The notes under the pieces were generated by a model. That model was not told the origin of the DNA. It saw only the letters and a program-made list of their open reading frames with translations, and did no database searches. From Arsenophonus sp052174455 (GTDB lineage: Bacteria; Pseudomonadota; Gammaproteobacteria; Enterobacterales; Enterobacteriaceae): a DNA stretch of 64,000 nt. Each line of letters opens with the position of its first letter. Within the stretch, counting starts at the first letter, position 1. Where the stretch lies: positions 1 to 64,000 of the forward strand of contig JBQMRP010000034.1 in assembly GCA_052174455.1 (NCBI GenBank), written 5' to 3'. Both the position numbers and the translations under genes were made by a program. Positions 53,527 to 63,654 of this stretch are shown here, piece by piece.

Positions 53527-54394
53527 ACTGCTAATAACTTCACTGTTAGTATTATACCGGTAATACGATCTGGCACAAGATGGTCATAATAACAGTGTTT
53601 ACCTTAATTTGAATATGACTACCTTCATCATATAGATAGCAACTAGGTCTTATATTATATCTTCATCAAGAAGAATATTTAACACAAAATATTCATCAAA
53701 TTGCTAGGTTGATGGATATTTAAATGAGGATTTAAATAAACCATATAACACATGAAAACCTATTTTATCAATAACAAAGCAAAGTTGAAATGCACTCGAT
53801 TTTTATTACTTCAAAGCGATGGAGATTCACGGTACCATCTTTTCTTTACGATTTTCATGGGAATTTTTCATAATTCTAGTTGTGTTATTTCGGTTGAAAA
53901 TGCACAAAATATTCAATCACACATTGTTAACAAACCAACCATTTTCTAAAACTATATCATTAAAACAATAACCATAGGAATTATGAGATTAAGCGATTGT
54001 CGCTGCGATACCTTCTGCAGCAACAATATGATTGTGCATAGAATAAACTTTTAAAACAAAAAATTTTCATATATGGATTAACTTCAGTAACAATAATTAT
54101 TTCTCTTAAATCAGATCAACCACCTTCTATTTATTACTAAATTAGAATTAAAATTTTGCATAAAATACTATTTCCATTATTAATAGAAATAAACCGTATG
54201 TTGTTACGGCATTAATTATTAATTAATATTAATTAATAATTAAAAATTATAAATTATAAATTATTATTTAGCATTTATAATAAATTGTTACTGACAGAGA
54301 TTTGATTTAGATACAAGTTTTGCAAAATTTTGCTTATATAAAATGAGAGCTAGACTTTTTTAAATTAACTATTTTAATCGAGTTATTGGAAAAT

Positions 54395-55772
54395 CTATTG
54401 CATAATTATCAGGACTGGCTACATTCCACTCTGATGTTTGATAAATCTATTATTCATTCTTAATTAGATATTATTTATCACTAAAGTCAGCAGGTTAAAT
54501 CCCCTGAACCGCTTTCAGATATTTTGAGCAGAATATAGTGAATTATATAACATTAAAAGGATTTCTTTCCAAAACGCAGTTCTTTTGCGCGTCAGATTCA
54601 TAACCTAACTATCACAAAACTCGATTCAATTAGATTCTTCGTTCTTATTGATGCCCAGTGCGCTAACAAAAAGACATAGAATACCAGAAGCTCTTCTCAA
54701 TCCTTCTCCAACTTTTTTATTTCTACAGGATACTTCTCTAAAAATCTTGCTAATAAACTTCAAGGACATTATTAATAGCATCAGGACTTTCTGCTACCCA
54801 CGGAGCTCTCGCAACTCACCCTTAACTTTTACTTGCGTGCCTTTGGAGAGTGAAGGTAGGATATTAACTGTTTTGTGTACCAACAGCATTGTGGTGCTAC
54901 ATGTCCTAAAATATTTTTGCTATTGCATTCTAAAACTAAAGGCATCCCGTCCTCCGTAGCAAGCCTGGGAGATACAATTAAACTACCCTCTTGTAGGAGC
55001 AAATTAAAAGTTCGGCCAAGTTACACTTCTGACTCTTGGTAAACATCTTTTATCACAACCACCTCCTTACGTCCATGTGCACTGTTTTGCTAATAATGAG
55101 CAGCAGGTAAAGGCGGGTCAGATTTCTTGATAGAACAATTATGCTATTAGTCAAGAAATAAATGTAGATATATCACTTAAATCACACACCTACCATTGAC
55201 TACGCTCTTCAAGCTATCGTTATTTTAATCTGCTGATAGCACTTTTTACAAGATACTATATGTTTTTCACCGAGAAGCAGCTCAAGATTTCGAAAAATCA
55301 GTGATAGAAGATGCCTCGTAGGTACAAAAGCCCATGATAGCAACTCTTCTCCGCTTTTTACACGCTTCAGATAAGGTGGTTAGGAAGGAGTTATTGAAAT
55401 ATATTCTGTTGCCTGCTATCTCCTTTTAACCTTAGGTACTTTAATCTAAAAATGCTAATATCATTCTATATAATTCACTGTAGCAAAAACTATTATGGAT
55501 AACGAAGAATAACTGAGTCAAGAAAGGCGGCGTTGAGCATATTATTACAACTATGACTTCGAGTTTACCATTAACAACAGTATTTATCAGTTACCTGGTA
55601 TAATTATCAATAAGTTCATGTAATGGATCAGAAGTAATATCTGGTTTCATGGATACCTATAGAGTAGACTTTTATGGTATATTATCTCTCTATTTTTAAA
55701 TTCATCCATGAAATTAATCAGTAGGATACACCAACATCTCCCGAAACTCCATATACCAGAAATAAACCTAAC
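54395..55772 (-). mobile_element. Family A element, copy 9: best reading of the IS256-type transposase
   Basis: This copy identifies the family. On the minus strand at 54620-54681 one frame reads FYVFLLAHWASIRTKNLIES, followed by SFVIVRL. This matches the C-terminal signature of IS256/mutator-type transposases, FYDFPA.HW.SIRTTNPIES.FATVR. Elsewhere the frame is closed by stops. Ends: right end (gtttgataaatctattattc, 54443) and left end near 55765. Length about 1.38 kb, typical for IS256. Confidence 0.8.
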
Positions 55773-55815
55773 TCTTAGGTAGATATATCAGGCCGGTAAG
55801 TGGGAAAAGGTGATC

Positions 55816-56275
55816 TTATTTAAACCGCACATTACAGTGCTAACGTAATTCACATTAAAGGTAAATTTTTAATTGTAAAAGAAATTATTAATAATAAATC
55901 AGTCTAGAATTAACCTGCTAGACATTTAGAACCAATAAAACTTATTTCACATGCTGCCAAACCCTTGCCACGAACTATATTAAAGAAATAGAGTGTTAAT
56001 GCGGTTCCTCAGAAATTAATAAAAATTTATTAAAGGATTAATCTTCTGATCTTATGTTTGTGCTTTCCTTCTATTTTTTTGATTGAACTAAATAAGATGT
56101 CTGAAACCTCTACATATGACAATGATATCCACTAATCTCTATTATTACTAATGAAATATTATCCAGTTTATGTCTTTTATGTTTGTTTTAGTAGTAAAAG
56201 ACAGATGCTGTTTTATCAGCTGATATTTTTCCTTTAACATTAATCAACGCTTATCAATTCCATACAAACTAATAG
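55816..56275 (+). pseudogene. nudJ: Decayed nudJ (Nudix phosphatase)
   Basis: Plus-strand fragments LFKPHITVLT, then HIKGKFLIVKEIINNKS, match NudJ MFKPHVTVAC..HAEGKFLVVEETINGKA. Later TYDNDI matches PHDSDID. The Nudix box is no longer readable. nudJ precedes mnmA in E. coli, as here. Confidence 0.65.
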
Positions 56276-56359
56276 CGATTAATTCTATTCTACAGTAGTG
56301 CAACTTGTCACTGCGTGTTAAAATACATGAATTTATATTTACCAAAATGAGATTTATTC

Positions 56360-57469
56360 ATGTTAGATAACCAGTTAAAAAAAGTGATCCTTGGCATGTC
56401 TGGTGGCGTTGATTCATCTGTATCCGCTTACCTATTAAAACAACAAGGTTATCAGGTTGCCGGTCTGTTTATGAAAAACTGGGAAGAAGACGATACTGAG
56501 GAGTATTGTTCAGCAGCTATCGATCTTGCCGACGCACAATTGGTATGCGATAAACTAGATATAGAGCTACATACCGTTAATTTTTCCGCTGAATATTGGG
56601 AGAGCGTTTTTGTCCATTTTCTTGCTGAATATAAAGCTGGTCGCACACCGAATCCCGATATTCTGTGTAATAAAGAAATTAAATTTAAAGTATTTCTAGA
56701 ATTTGCTACTGAAGATCTAGCAACAGACTATATTGCCACTGGACACTACGCTAGACGTAAAACTGTTGCTGGACACCATCAATTATTACGTGGTTTAGAT
56801 AAAAATAAAGACCAGAGCTATTTCCTTTACCCTTTAGATCAAAATCAACTAGCACAAAGTCTTTTCCCAATTGGTGAACTAGAAAAATCAACAGTTCGTC
56901 TTCTCGCTGAAAAAATTGGTTTAATTACAGCTAAAAAGAAAAACTCAACAGGGATTTGTTTTATTGGTAAACGTAAATTTTGTGACTTTCTCGCTCGCTA
57001 TCTACCGACTAAACCAGGTGCAACAATAACAGTTGAAGGCGAAATTTTAGGTGAACATGCAGGCTTAATGTATTATACGCTAGGTCAACGTAAAGGATTA
57101 CGTATTGGTGGTGTAAAAAAAGCTAATGACAATCCCTGGTATGTTGTTGATAAAGATATTAAAAATAATTACCTAATTATTGCCCAAGACCATAACCACC
57201 CACGTTTAATGTCCACAGGACTTATCGTTCAACAAATCCATTGGATTAATCCAGAAATATTAAATGAAATCAATCAATGCACTGTTAAAACGCGTTATCG
57301 ACAGCCAGATATTCCCTGTACAATTAAGTCACTTACTAACAATAAAGTCGCTGTGAAATTTGACCACCCTATTGCAGCCGTTACACCTGGTCAGTCAGCA
57401 GTTTTTTATCAAGGTGAAGTTTGTTTAGGCGGTGGTGTTATTGAAACACGTATTCAGGAGTTAATGTGA
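56360..57469 (+). CDS. mnmA: tRNA-specific 2-thiouridylase MnmA
   Basis: Adenylates U34 of tRNA-Glu, -Gln and -Lys and inserts sulfur delivered from IscS through the Tus relay, giving s2U34. The 369 residues match E. coli MnmA (368). The PP-loop SGGVDSS is at 14-20, the catalytic cysteine C103 in NPDILCNKEIKF and the partner cysteine C200 in NSTGICFIGKRKF. The C-terminal tRNA-binding part (CTVKTRYRQPDIPC, AAVTPGQSAVFY) is complete. The stop overlaps the hflD start by three bases. The intact sulfur user is informative because iscS in this window has lost its Fe-S partners. Confidence 0.97.
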   Translation: MLDNQLKKVILGMSGGVDSSVSAYLLKQQGYQVAGLFMKNWEEDDTEEYCSAAIDLADAQLVCDKLDIELHTVNFSAEYWESVFVHFLAEYKAGRTPNPDILCNKEIKFKVFLEFATEDLATDYIATGHYARRKTVAGHHQLLRGLDKNKDQSYFLYPLDQNQLAQSLFPIGELEKSTVRLLAEKIGLITAKKKNSTGICFIGKRKFCDFLARYLPTKPGATITVEGEILGEHAGLMYYTLGQRKGLRIGGVKKANDNPWYVVDKDIKNNYLIIAQDHNHPRLMSTGLIVQQIHWINPEILNEINQCTVKTRYRQPDIPCTIKSLTNNKVAVKFDHPIAAVTPGQSAVFYQGEVCLGGGVIETRIQELM

Positions 57470-58092
57470 GAAAAAATTTTTATAATATTACTCTTGCATT
57501 TGCAGGTATTTGCCAAGCATGCCGTCTAGTTCAACAATTGGCTCATGAAGGTAAAATTAATGATAATGCAGCAGAAGTGATGATTAATAGTACATTAAAT
57601 ATTAATCCAACATCTACATTAGCTGTTTATGGCAATAACGAAGAAAATCTTAGCGTTGGATTAAATACTCTACTTGCTATACTTACCGCTTCAGGTAGTA
57701 CGATTTCCTCAGATTTAACCCGGTACTTATTAAGTCTCATTGGATTAGAACGCCGACTAAGAAAAAATTCACCTGCAAGTGATGAACTTAAACGACGTGT
57801 TGAATTACTTCAACAGAAAAAAAAATATTTTGAACCTATGTGTACTGGTATTTTTAATGCGCTAGCAGGTATTTATGTAGATGTTATTAGTCCTATTGGC
57901 CCTCGTATTCAGGTAACGGGTTCTCCCGATATTCTACAAAACACCTTGATACAAGCTAAAGTACGCGCATTACTTTTTACTGGAATTCGTAGTGCTGTTT
58001 TGTGGCAACAAGTCGCTGGAAGCCGACTACAATTAATGTTTTCGCGACAACGTTTAATCACTCAAGCAAAAGAAATTCTTGCTCATTCTTAA
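57466..58092 (+). CDS. hflD: Lysogenization regulator homologue HflD
   Basis: The 208 residues align with E. coli HflD (213): NFYNITLAFAGICQACRLVQQLAHEG, NPTSTLAVYG, YLLSLIGLERRLRK, YVDVISPIGPRIQVTGSPD, SRQRLITQAKEILAHS. A peripheral membrane protein that in E. coli counteracts phage lambda CII; its housekeeping role is unclear. The start is GTG at 57466, overlapping the mnmA stop (GTGA), with AGGAG just upstream, so translation is probably coupled. It is the middle gene of mnmA-hflD-purB. The only loss relative to E. coli is at the extreme C-terminus. Confidence 0.95.
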   Translation: MRKNFYNITLAFAGICQACRLVQQLAHEGKINDNAAEVMINSTLNINPTSTLAVYGNNEENLSVGLNTLLAILTASGSTISSDLTRYLLSLIGLERRLRKNSPASDELKRRVELLQQKKKYFEPMCTGIFNALAGIYVDVISPIGPRIQVTGSPDILQNTLIQAKVRALLFTGIRSAVLWQQVAGSRLQLMFSRQRLITQAKEILAHS

Positions 58093-58113
58093 TAAATTTG
58101 GAAGTTACTAGCA

Positions 58114-59484
58114 ATGGAATTATCTTCACTGACTGCTGTATCACCAATTGATGGTCGCTACAGTGATAAAGTTAAATTATTACGTTCAATTTTTAGTGAA
58201 TTTGCTTTGCTAAAATATCGTATACAAGTAGAGGTACGCTGGCTACAAAAATTAGCAGCATGCGTTGACATTAAAGAAGTACCAGAATTTAGTACCGAAA
58301 TAAATGGTTATCTTGAAAAGATTATAGTTAACTTTAATGAAAATGATGGAATTCAGATCAAACAAATTGAGCAAACAACTAATCATGATGTAAAAGCAGT
58401 TGAATATTTTCTAAAAGAAAAAATGGCAGCCATGCCTGAACTTAAAAAAGTGACTGAATTTATTCATTTTGCCTGTACCTCTGAAGATATTAATAATCTT
58501 TCTTATGCGTTAATACTAAAAACTACCCGTGACCAAGTAGTTCTTCCTCAATGGCAAAAAATTATTAATACTCTAAAAGAGATGGCGCATCTTTATCGTG
58601 CTTTGCCGCTACTATCAAGAACCCATGGTCAACCAGCAACACCAACTACTATAGGTAAAGAATTTGCTAATGTTGTTTATCGTATGGAGCGGCAATATCG
58701 ACAGCTTGAGCAAATAGAAATTTTAGGAAAAATTAATGGTGCTGTGGGTAATTATAATGCTCATTTATCCGCTTATCCTCATATAAACTGGCATTTATTC
58801 AGCGAAGAGTTTGTCACTTCATTAGGTATTAAATGGAATCCATTCACAACTCAAATTGAACCTCATGACTATATTTCTGAACTATTTAATTGTATTGTTC
58901 GTTTTAATAATATTTTGATTGATTTTGATTGGGATATCTGGGGTTATATTGCTCTTAATCATTTCAGACAAAAGACTGTTTCCGGTGAAATTGGTTCATC
59001 AACTATGCCGCATAAAATTAACCCGATTGATTTTGAAAATTCTGAAGGTAATCTCGGACTAGCTAATGCCCTATTAAATCATCTGGCAAATAAGTTACCG
59101 ATTTCACGTTGGCAACGTGATCTCACTGATTCAACGGTATTACGTAATTTAGGCGTTGGTATTGCTTATTCTTTAGTAGCCTATCAAGCAACCTTAAAGG
59201 GCTTAAGCCAACTAGAAGTTAATGAGAAAAACTTACAAACTGAATTAGATTCTAATTGGGAAGTGCTGTCTGAAGCTATTCAAACTGTTATGCGTCGATA
59301 TGGAATTGAAAAACCTTATGAAAAATTAAAAACTTTAACCCGTGGCAACTACGCTACAGCAGAAGATATCAAAGCGTTTATTGATAGCTTAGATTTACCA
59401 CAATCAAAAAAAAATCTTTTAAAAAAAATGACACCAGCCAACTATATTGGTTATTCAATCAATCTAGTAGATATGTTAAAATAA
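58114..59484 (+). CDS. purB: Adenylosuccinate lyase
   Basis: Catalyses two steps of purine synthesis: SAICAR to AICAR plus fumarate, and adenylosuccinate to AMP plus fumarate. It has 456 residues, as in E. coli. The general-acid His lies in RTHGQPATP (H171), and the mobile signature loop GSSTMPHKINP starts at 294 with catalytic Ser295. The start ATG has GGAAG about 10 bases ahead and lies 21 bases beyond hflD. It is the last gene of the operon, with a terminator-like hairpin about 110 bases after the stop. In E. coli phoP follows; no trace was found here. Confidence 0.97.
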   Translation: MELSSLTAVSPIDGRYSDKVKLLRSIFSEFALLKYRIQVEVRWLQKLAACVDIKEVPEFSTEINGYLEKIIVNFNENDGIQIKQIEQTTNHDVKAVEYFLKEKMAAMPELKKVTEFIHFACTSEDINNLSYALILKTTRDQVVLPQWQKIINTLKEMAHLYRALPLLSRTHGQPATPTTIGKEFANVVYRMERQYRQLEQIEILGKINGAVGNYNAHLSAYPHINWHLFSEEFVTSLGIKWNPFTTQIEPHDYISELFNCIVRFNNILIDFDWDIWGYIALNHFRQKTVSGEIGSSTMPHKINPIDFENSEGNLGLANALLNHLANKLPISRWQRDLTDSTVLRNLGVGIAYSLVAYQATLKGLSQLEVNEKNLQTELDSNWEVLSEAIQTVMRRYGIEKPYEKLKTLTRGNYATAEDIKAFIDSLDLPQSKKNLLKKMTPANYIGYSINLVDMLK

Positions 59485-59594
59485 CGTTAATAAGTTCAGA
59501 GATATTAATAGCAAATCCTATTTTTTTATTTAATTAACCAATTAAACCATATAATTATTTTCTTTTAATTCAGTAATATTTTTCTGTTATTCAG

Positions 59595-59618
59595 CTCTTC
59601 TCTTAACATAGAGAAGAG
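59595..59618 (+). terminator. Terminator-like hairpin after purB
   Basis: ctcttctct (59595-59603) and agagaagag (59610-59618) form a 9-base-pair stem with a 6-base loop. A modest T-rich stretch (tcatatttgttt) follows. Confidence 0.55.
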
Positions 59619-59629
59619 AGTCATATTTG

Positions 59630-59702
59630 TTTCTAGTGCATCTACTTTCAAAGATGGATGGCGTATTTTGCTGATTGATTTCGTGGATAATTTCAATAAT
59701 TA
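59630..59702 (+). mobile_element. Family A fragment, left end only
   Basis: tttctagtgcatctactttc..ctgattgatttcgtggataatttcaataat is the plus-oriented left end of family A. It stops where other copies continue with the transposase region, and a right-end fold-back follows immediately. Confidence 0.65.
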
Positions 59703-59905
59703 GTTATTAATAAATCTAGTGTATTTAATCCTGTTATGTTATGTTCTCATTCTGATACTTCGTAAATCTGTTCTCCATCCTTAAATTAGGTATTGTTGAT
59801 CCTACTTAGTAAACAATACCTAATTTAAGGATGGAGAACAGATTTACGAAGTATCAGAGCGGAGACTTGACCACTATATACTAAATTTTCTAAAAAAATT
59901 TATAA
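59703..59905. repeat. Fold-back element: two family A right ends head to head
   Basis: A perfect 47-base inverted repeat (59751-59797 and 59812-59858) with a 14-base loop. The outer flanks are also family A right-end sequences in opposite orientation (taataaatctagtgtat at 59706; atactaaattttct at 59878) but differ from each other. The inner 47 bases are thus far better conserved than the rest. Confidence 0.85.
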
Positions 59906-60934
59906 ATACCTTCATTAACAGGTAAGCCAAAAAAAATTTTGGCGATGTTTAATTAACAAACGTTTAAAAGTTTTTAATCGCATTAATTTCATTAAAAACG
60001 CTAATATAATCTACAAGAGCAGTAGATGCATTAAAAATATTGACACAACTATAGAGGTAGACTTTTTTATTTTATGTATGGTTGCAGTATTTTGCTAAGA
60101 AAAAATGTTGACAGCTTGTATTGTTATTGTTTAAAATAATGTTTTTAGATATTTCACATTTCATAAAAATAGACATTGTAAATGAAGTTTACACAACCAA
60201 TTAACATTTAATTTCTATTAAACATTAAATGTTGTGGTGTGATTATGGGTAGCTCTATAGACAGACTTTCATTATCAGCATATACATATTAAACGGCATC
60301 TTTAATGATATTACATTGAAACATAATCTTTAAAGTAAAAAATCTTTTCTAATAAGCCATATTATTTTATCAAAACAATAGGATTGTTCAGGATTAAAAA
60401 TATTAATATCACTGTTTGTAACTTCATCATCAAACTAATAGTGGTATTTCTATTTTTTTCTATTTTAGAAAAATCTGGATAGATATTACTGTTTTGATAT
60501 TCATATCTAGAGTTAATCGTTATATTAGATTAGTAAAGTTTACAGCTAGTAAATAACCTCATGGTTAAAACCTTCTTCTTACTATTTCTGCATCAATACT
60601 ATCCGTTAGGTAGTAGGTAATTAATAATATCTTCAACAAGGGAAGCACGAAGGATCTTCGTTCTCGATAAAATTTTTCTTGATCAATCCTCAATAATTGA
60701 AGATACCAAGTTTACCATAACAATATCGTCCGTCTCGATTAAAAATCAGCTAATATAGCCACAACAAGTTTTAATATATTATCATCTTAAAATGAACATG
60801 CCAGTTGTTTATAGGAAGTGAATTTTATAGTTGTCATGAATTTTGTCATAACTTAATTCCATCTTTAAATAAATAAGAAAAAAGATGAGTTAAAACAAGT
60901 TAATTAGAGATAATAAATTGTAAAAAACTATAAT
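59906..60934. other. Gap without recognised genes
   Basis: AT-rich. A minus-strand stretch at about 60365-60530 reads SNITINSRYEYQNSNIYPDF then SKIEKNRNTTISLMMK, a pattern of alternating polar residues like an outer-membrane beta strand region, but I cannot name a family. No repeat family copy. Confidence 0.3.
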
Positions 60935-60960
60935 AGATACCAGATTAATCTGGTATCTAA
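60935..60960 (-). terminator. Terminator-like palindrome after tRNA-Asn
   Basis: A perfect 26-base palindrome (tagataccagat and its complement) lies 46 bases 3' of the tRNA on the minus strand and is followed there by ttatagtttttta. Confidence 0.5.
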
Positions 60961-61006
60961 ATAATAAGTTATAAAACTTATAATCAAGTTATAAGTTAAG
61001 ATTGTT

Positions 61007-61082
61007 TGGCTCCTCCAACTGGACTCGAACCAGTGACATACGGATTAACAGTCCGCCGTTCTACCAACTGAACTATGGAGGA
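61007..61082 (-). tRNA. tRNA-Asn, anticodon GUU
   Basis: 76 nt with encoded CCA. The acceptor stem is TCCTCCA/TGGAGGA and the T arm has CTGGTTCGAGTCCAG. The anticodon GTT is encoded at 61047-61049 on the minus strand. The body is nearly identical to E. coli asnT; the differences in the acceptor stem are compensated. It stands alone. Confidence 0.96.
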
Positions 61083-61384
61083 ACTGATCGAGCTCAAAAA
61101 ATTAACTGCATGCTAACGATGTCATAATGTTAAATACATTATTTTTTCTATATTGTTTATTTTGCAATCAAATTATATTAATAATAAAATATTTATTTAA
61201 TAAAATTAAATCTCTAATGAATAATAAAGTATACAGGTATTTTATACCATAAAATATTTTTAATTTTTTATTTAAAAACCCTCTTAACTTAGTTTTGACT
61301 GCATTATTGATAGCTAGTTAAGCAACTATTTTTAGTAAAAAAGCATTTAACACCATTCTTTTCAAGAATAAAAAGTAAGTTATT

Positions 61385-62785
61385 AAGCAAATCTGGTGTA
61401 TGATGATCAGGTTTCATTCCGTAAATAATGCTTCAACGAATCTATTCTCCATCCTTAACTGGAATTCTGTTTACCAGAAGTGTCAAACACAAGTCACTCT
61501 ATAAAGCAGTTCAAGCTTTCTAAGCAAACTCTAGCAGCTTAAATATAGCATTGAAAGGATTATTTTCTTGAGATACAATGCTTATCGCATCGGCTTCATA
61601 GCCTTATTGTCGCAGAAACCGATTCAATCGGACTCATCGTTCTTATTTCCTCAATTTACTTATAGGGAAGTCCGTAGAATGCCAACACCTATTCTCGATA
61701 TTTCTTTAGCTTCTTTATCTCTGCAGAATACTTCGCTAATAACACTTTGCCAAGAAAATATTAATGGCTTTATTAGCGGCATCCGTGGCTCTCTGCTAGG
61801 CAAATATCCCGTATCTCAAGCCTTAATTTTAATTGCATGCCATTGTGGAGTGAAGCTAGCACATTAGTTATTTTGTATACCAATTCCTAATAGGTTTGAG
61901 AGTGAGTGCCTAGGAATATATTTGCATTGCATTCCAAAAATTAAAAGACAGTTTCTCTAATAAACCTGAGAGATACGGTTAAGCTCCACGCTTCCAAGCC
62001 ATCTAGGAATTCGCCCCCGTTTATTTCTGACTTTTGATAAAAATATTCTACCGCAACCTAACTCCTTTATGGCGATGCGCAGCACTTCCTATTTGACCAA
62101 AAGGTAAAGGAGATCAGTTTACCTAATAGAATTACATATTCCTTCAGTCAAAAAATAAACGTAATGTGTATTACTTAAATTATCCAGATACCATTACCTA
62201 TAATCTTCAAAGTATTTCTGTTTCAGTTTGCTGACTAGCACTTATAAAAAGATCATGTACACTTTACCGAGAAGCGTGATAGAGCTTCATGAAACCACCG
62301 GTGGATATGGCTCGCAGATATAGACATAGGTAGCCAACTCTTTAGCATTTTTGCACGCTTCAGATAAGGCAGAAATAATTAGCTGTTGAAACATGTTCTA
62401 TTACTATTGTGTAATCTTCTTATCTTAGGCATTTTAATCTAAAAATCGCTAAACCAGTCTTGTGTGGATTTATTTCATAGCAAATAACCGTTACGGGTGA
62501 TTGACATATAACCTGTCGAAAAGGCGACGTTGAGCATTATGTTGTGGCATACCGCTTCGATTTCATCTTCAATAATAGTGTATATCAGCTGACTGGCAGT
62601 ATTACGGATTAGTTAGTGAAATAGATCACAGTAATATCTGATTTCACTGGGAAAATACCCCGTGCATGCTAGACCTTTCATAGCATACTTATCTCCCTGT
62701 TGTTGAAATCATCCACGAAAACAATTAGTAAGATACGCTGCCATTTCCAAAACTCCATACACCAGAAATAAGCAAAATTCAAATC
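61385..62785 (-). mobile_element. Family A element, copy 10: decayed IS256-type
   Basis: Right end (ttaagcaaatctggtgta, 61383) to left end (ctccatacaccagaaataagc, 62753). The plus-strand 99-codon frame at 61568-61867 is an antisense shadow of the wreck. Confidence 0.75.
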
Positions 62786-63087
62786 AATTTTTTATTTTTT
62801 ATTAATTTATTTACTTAAATGAAAAATATTTTTGAAAATTCAATTTTTTCTTAAACAAAAGCATAAAACTATTGATATTATTAATTACTCATGCGTTAAT
62901 AAGAAGAAGCTTTAAAAAACAGATCTATTTTATTTACGACATTTAAGTTAATTCGTTATGAGTAGTGTTATCCTTGATAGCCTTTCGACCGTCTCTTGCT
63001 AAGTGCTTTCATGAATTAAATAGTGATGTAGGCTTTTATATATCTGCCGAAGGCGGCAATGTTTATTTGTTATATAGGAAAAGGCAC

Positions 63088-63300
63088 ATGTCTGACAAAA
63101 TGAAGGGTCAAGTGAAGTGGTTTAACGAATCTAAAGGCTTTGGTTTCATCACTCCTTCTGATGGTAGCAAAGATGTATTCGTTCACTTCTCTGCCATTCA
63201 AGGAAATGGATTCAAAACCCTAGCTGAAGGGCAGAATGTAGAGTTTACCATTGAAGATGGTTCGAAAGGCCCAGCTGCAGCAAATGTAACTGCTCTTTAA
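63088..63300 (+). CDS. cspC: Cold-shock protein, CspC/CspE type
   Basis: RNA-binding OB-fold protein of 70 residues. The ATG at 63088 gives MSDKMKGQVKWFNESKGFGF, the family start, with AGGAAAAGG just ahead. RNP1 (KGFGFI) and RNP2 (VFVHF) are intact. FSAIQGNGFKTLAEGQNVEF matches CspC slightly better than CspE, so the symbol is a best guess. The frame stays open for 41 codons upstream (from GTG 62965: AFRPSLAKCFHELNSDVGFY). That stretch could be a leader peptide or untranslated region; in E. coli yobF precedes cspC, but I see no clear YobF match. A strong terminator follows. Confidence 0.93.
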   Translation: MSDKMKGQVKWFNESKGFGFITPSDGSKDVFVHFSAIQGNGFKTLAEGQNVEFTIEDGSKGPAAANVTAL

Positions 63301-63325
63301 GATTAGTTAAATAACTGGATTTCTT

Positions 63326-63364
63326 GAAGCCTGTCGTGTAAGCGGCAGGCTTCTTTATTTTTTT
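63326..63364 (+). terminator. Rho-independent terminator of the cold-shock gene
   Basis: gaagcctgtcg (63326-63336) pairs with cggcaggcttc (63343-63353) with one G-T wobble and a 6-base loop, followed by tttatttttttt. It is one of few GC-rich stems in the window. Confidence 0.9.
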
Positions 63365-63654
63365 TGCAGTAAAATTTTTTGGCATAAACAATAAAATCAA
63401 TAATTGCGTTTTAGCAAAAACCGATAGAGACCAGATAAGAAAAGCCATTATTCGATTAATGGAGTTTTTAATGAGAAAATGGTATATTTAATTGAATCAT
63501 CTAAATATCCAACTGATATTTATTTTTAATAAAATATAGCAGGTGTATAGTTACTTATGTAATGTCAAAAGACAATAAATAAACATAAATTAAGATCTTC
63601 ATAACTTAATAAATTACTATTTCTGCACTTGAATATCTTAATCATAATTAAATT

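Larger units (their letters stand above)
52385..54161 (-). pseudogene. frdA: Decayed frdA (fumarate reductase flavoprotein)
   Basis: Close to full length (E. coli 1809 bases). The minus strand starts MQNFNSNLVI, then KVYSMHNHIVAAEGIAATIA (family KVYPMRSHTVAAEGGSAAVA, the FAD-linked His region), VLENGWFVNN, a MEFV fragment near 53500, GSDILINEDCRG, IPLGKPENKYIEL, and a C-terminal DNINVLKYSFAFYN. Stops and frameshifts occur throughout. Two perfect hairpins have replaced coding sequence at 53381-53423 and 53475-53526. Confidence 0.85.

Noticed and set aside
54214..54241. 28-base perfect palindrome aattattaattaat and complement
   Set aside because: Pure A/T low-complexity sequence, where palindromes are expected by chance; unlike the GC-containing hairpins in frdA.
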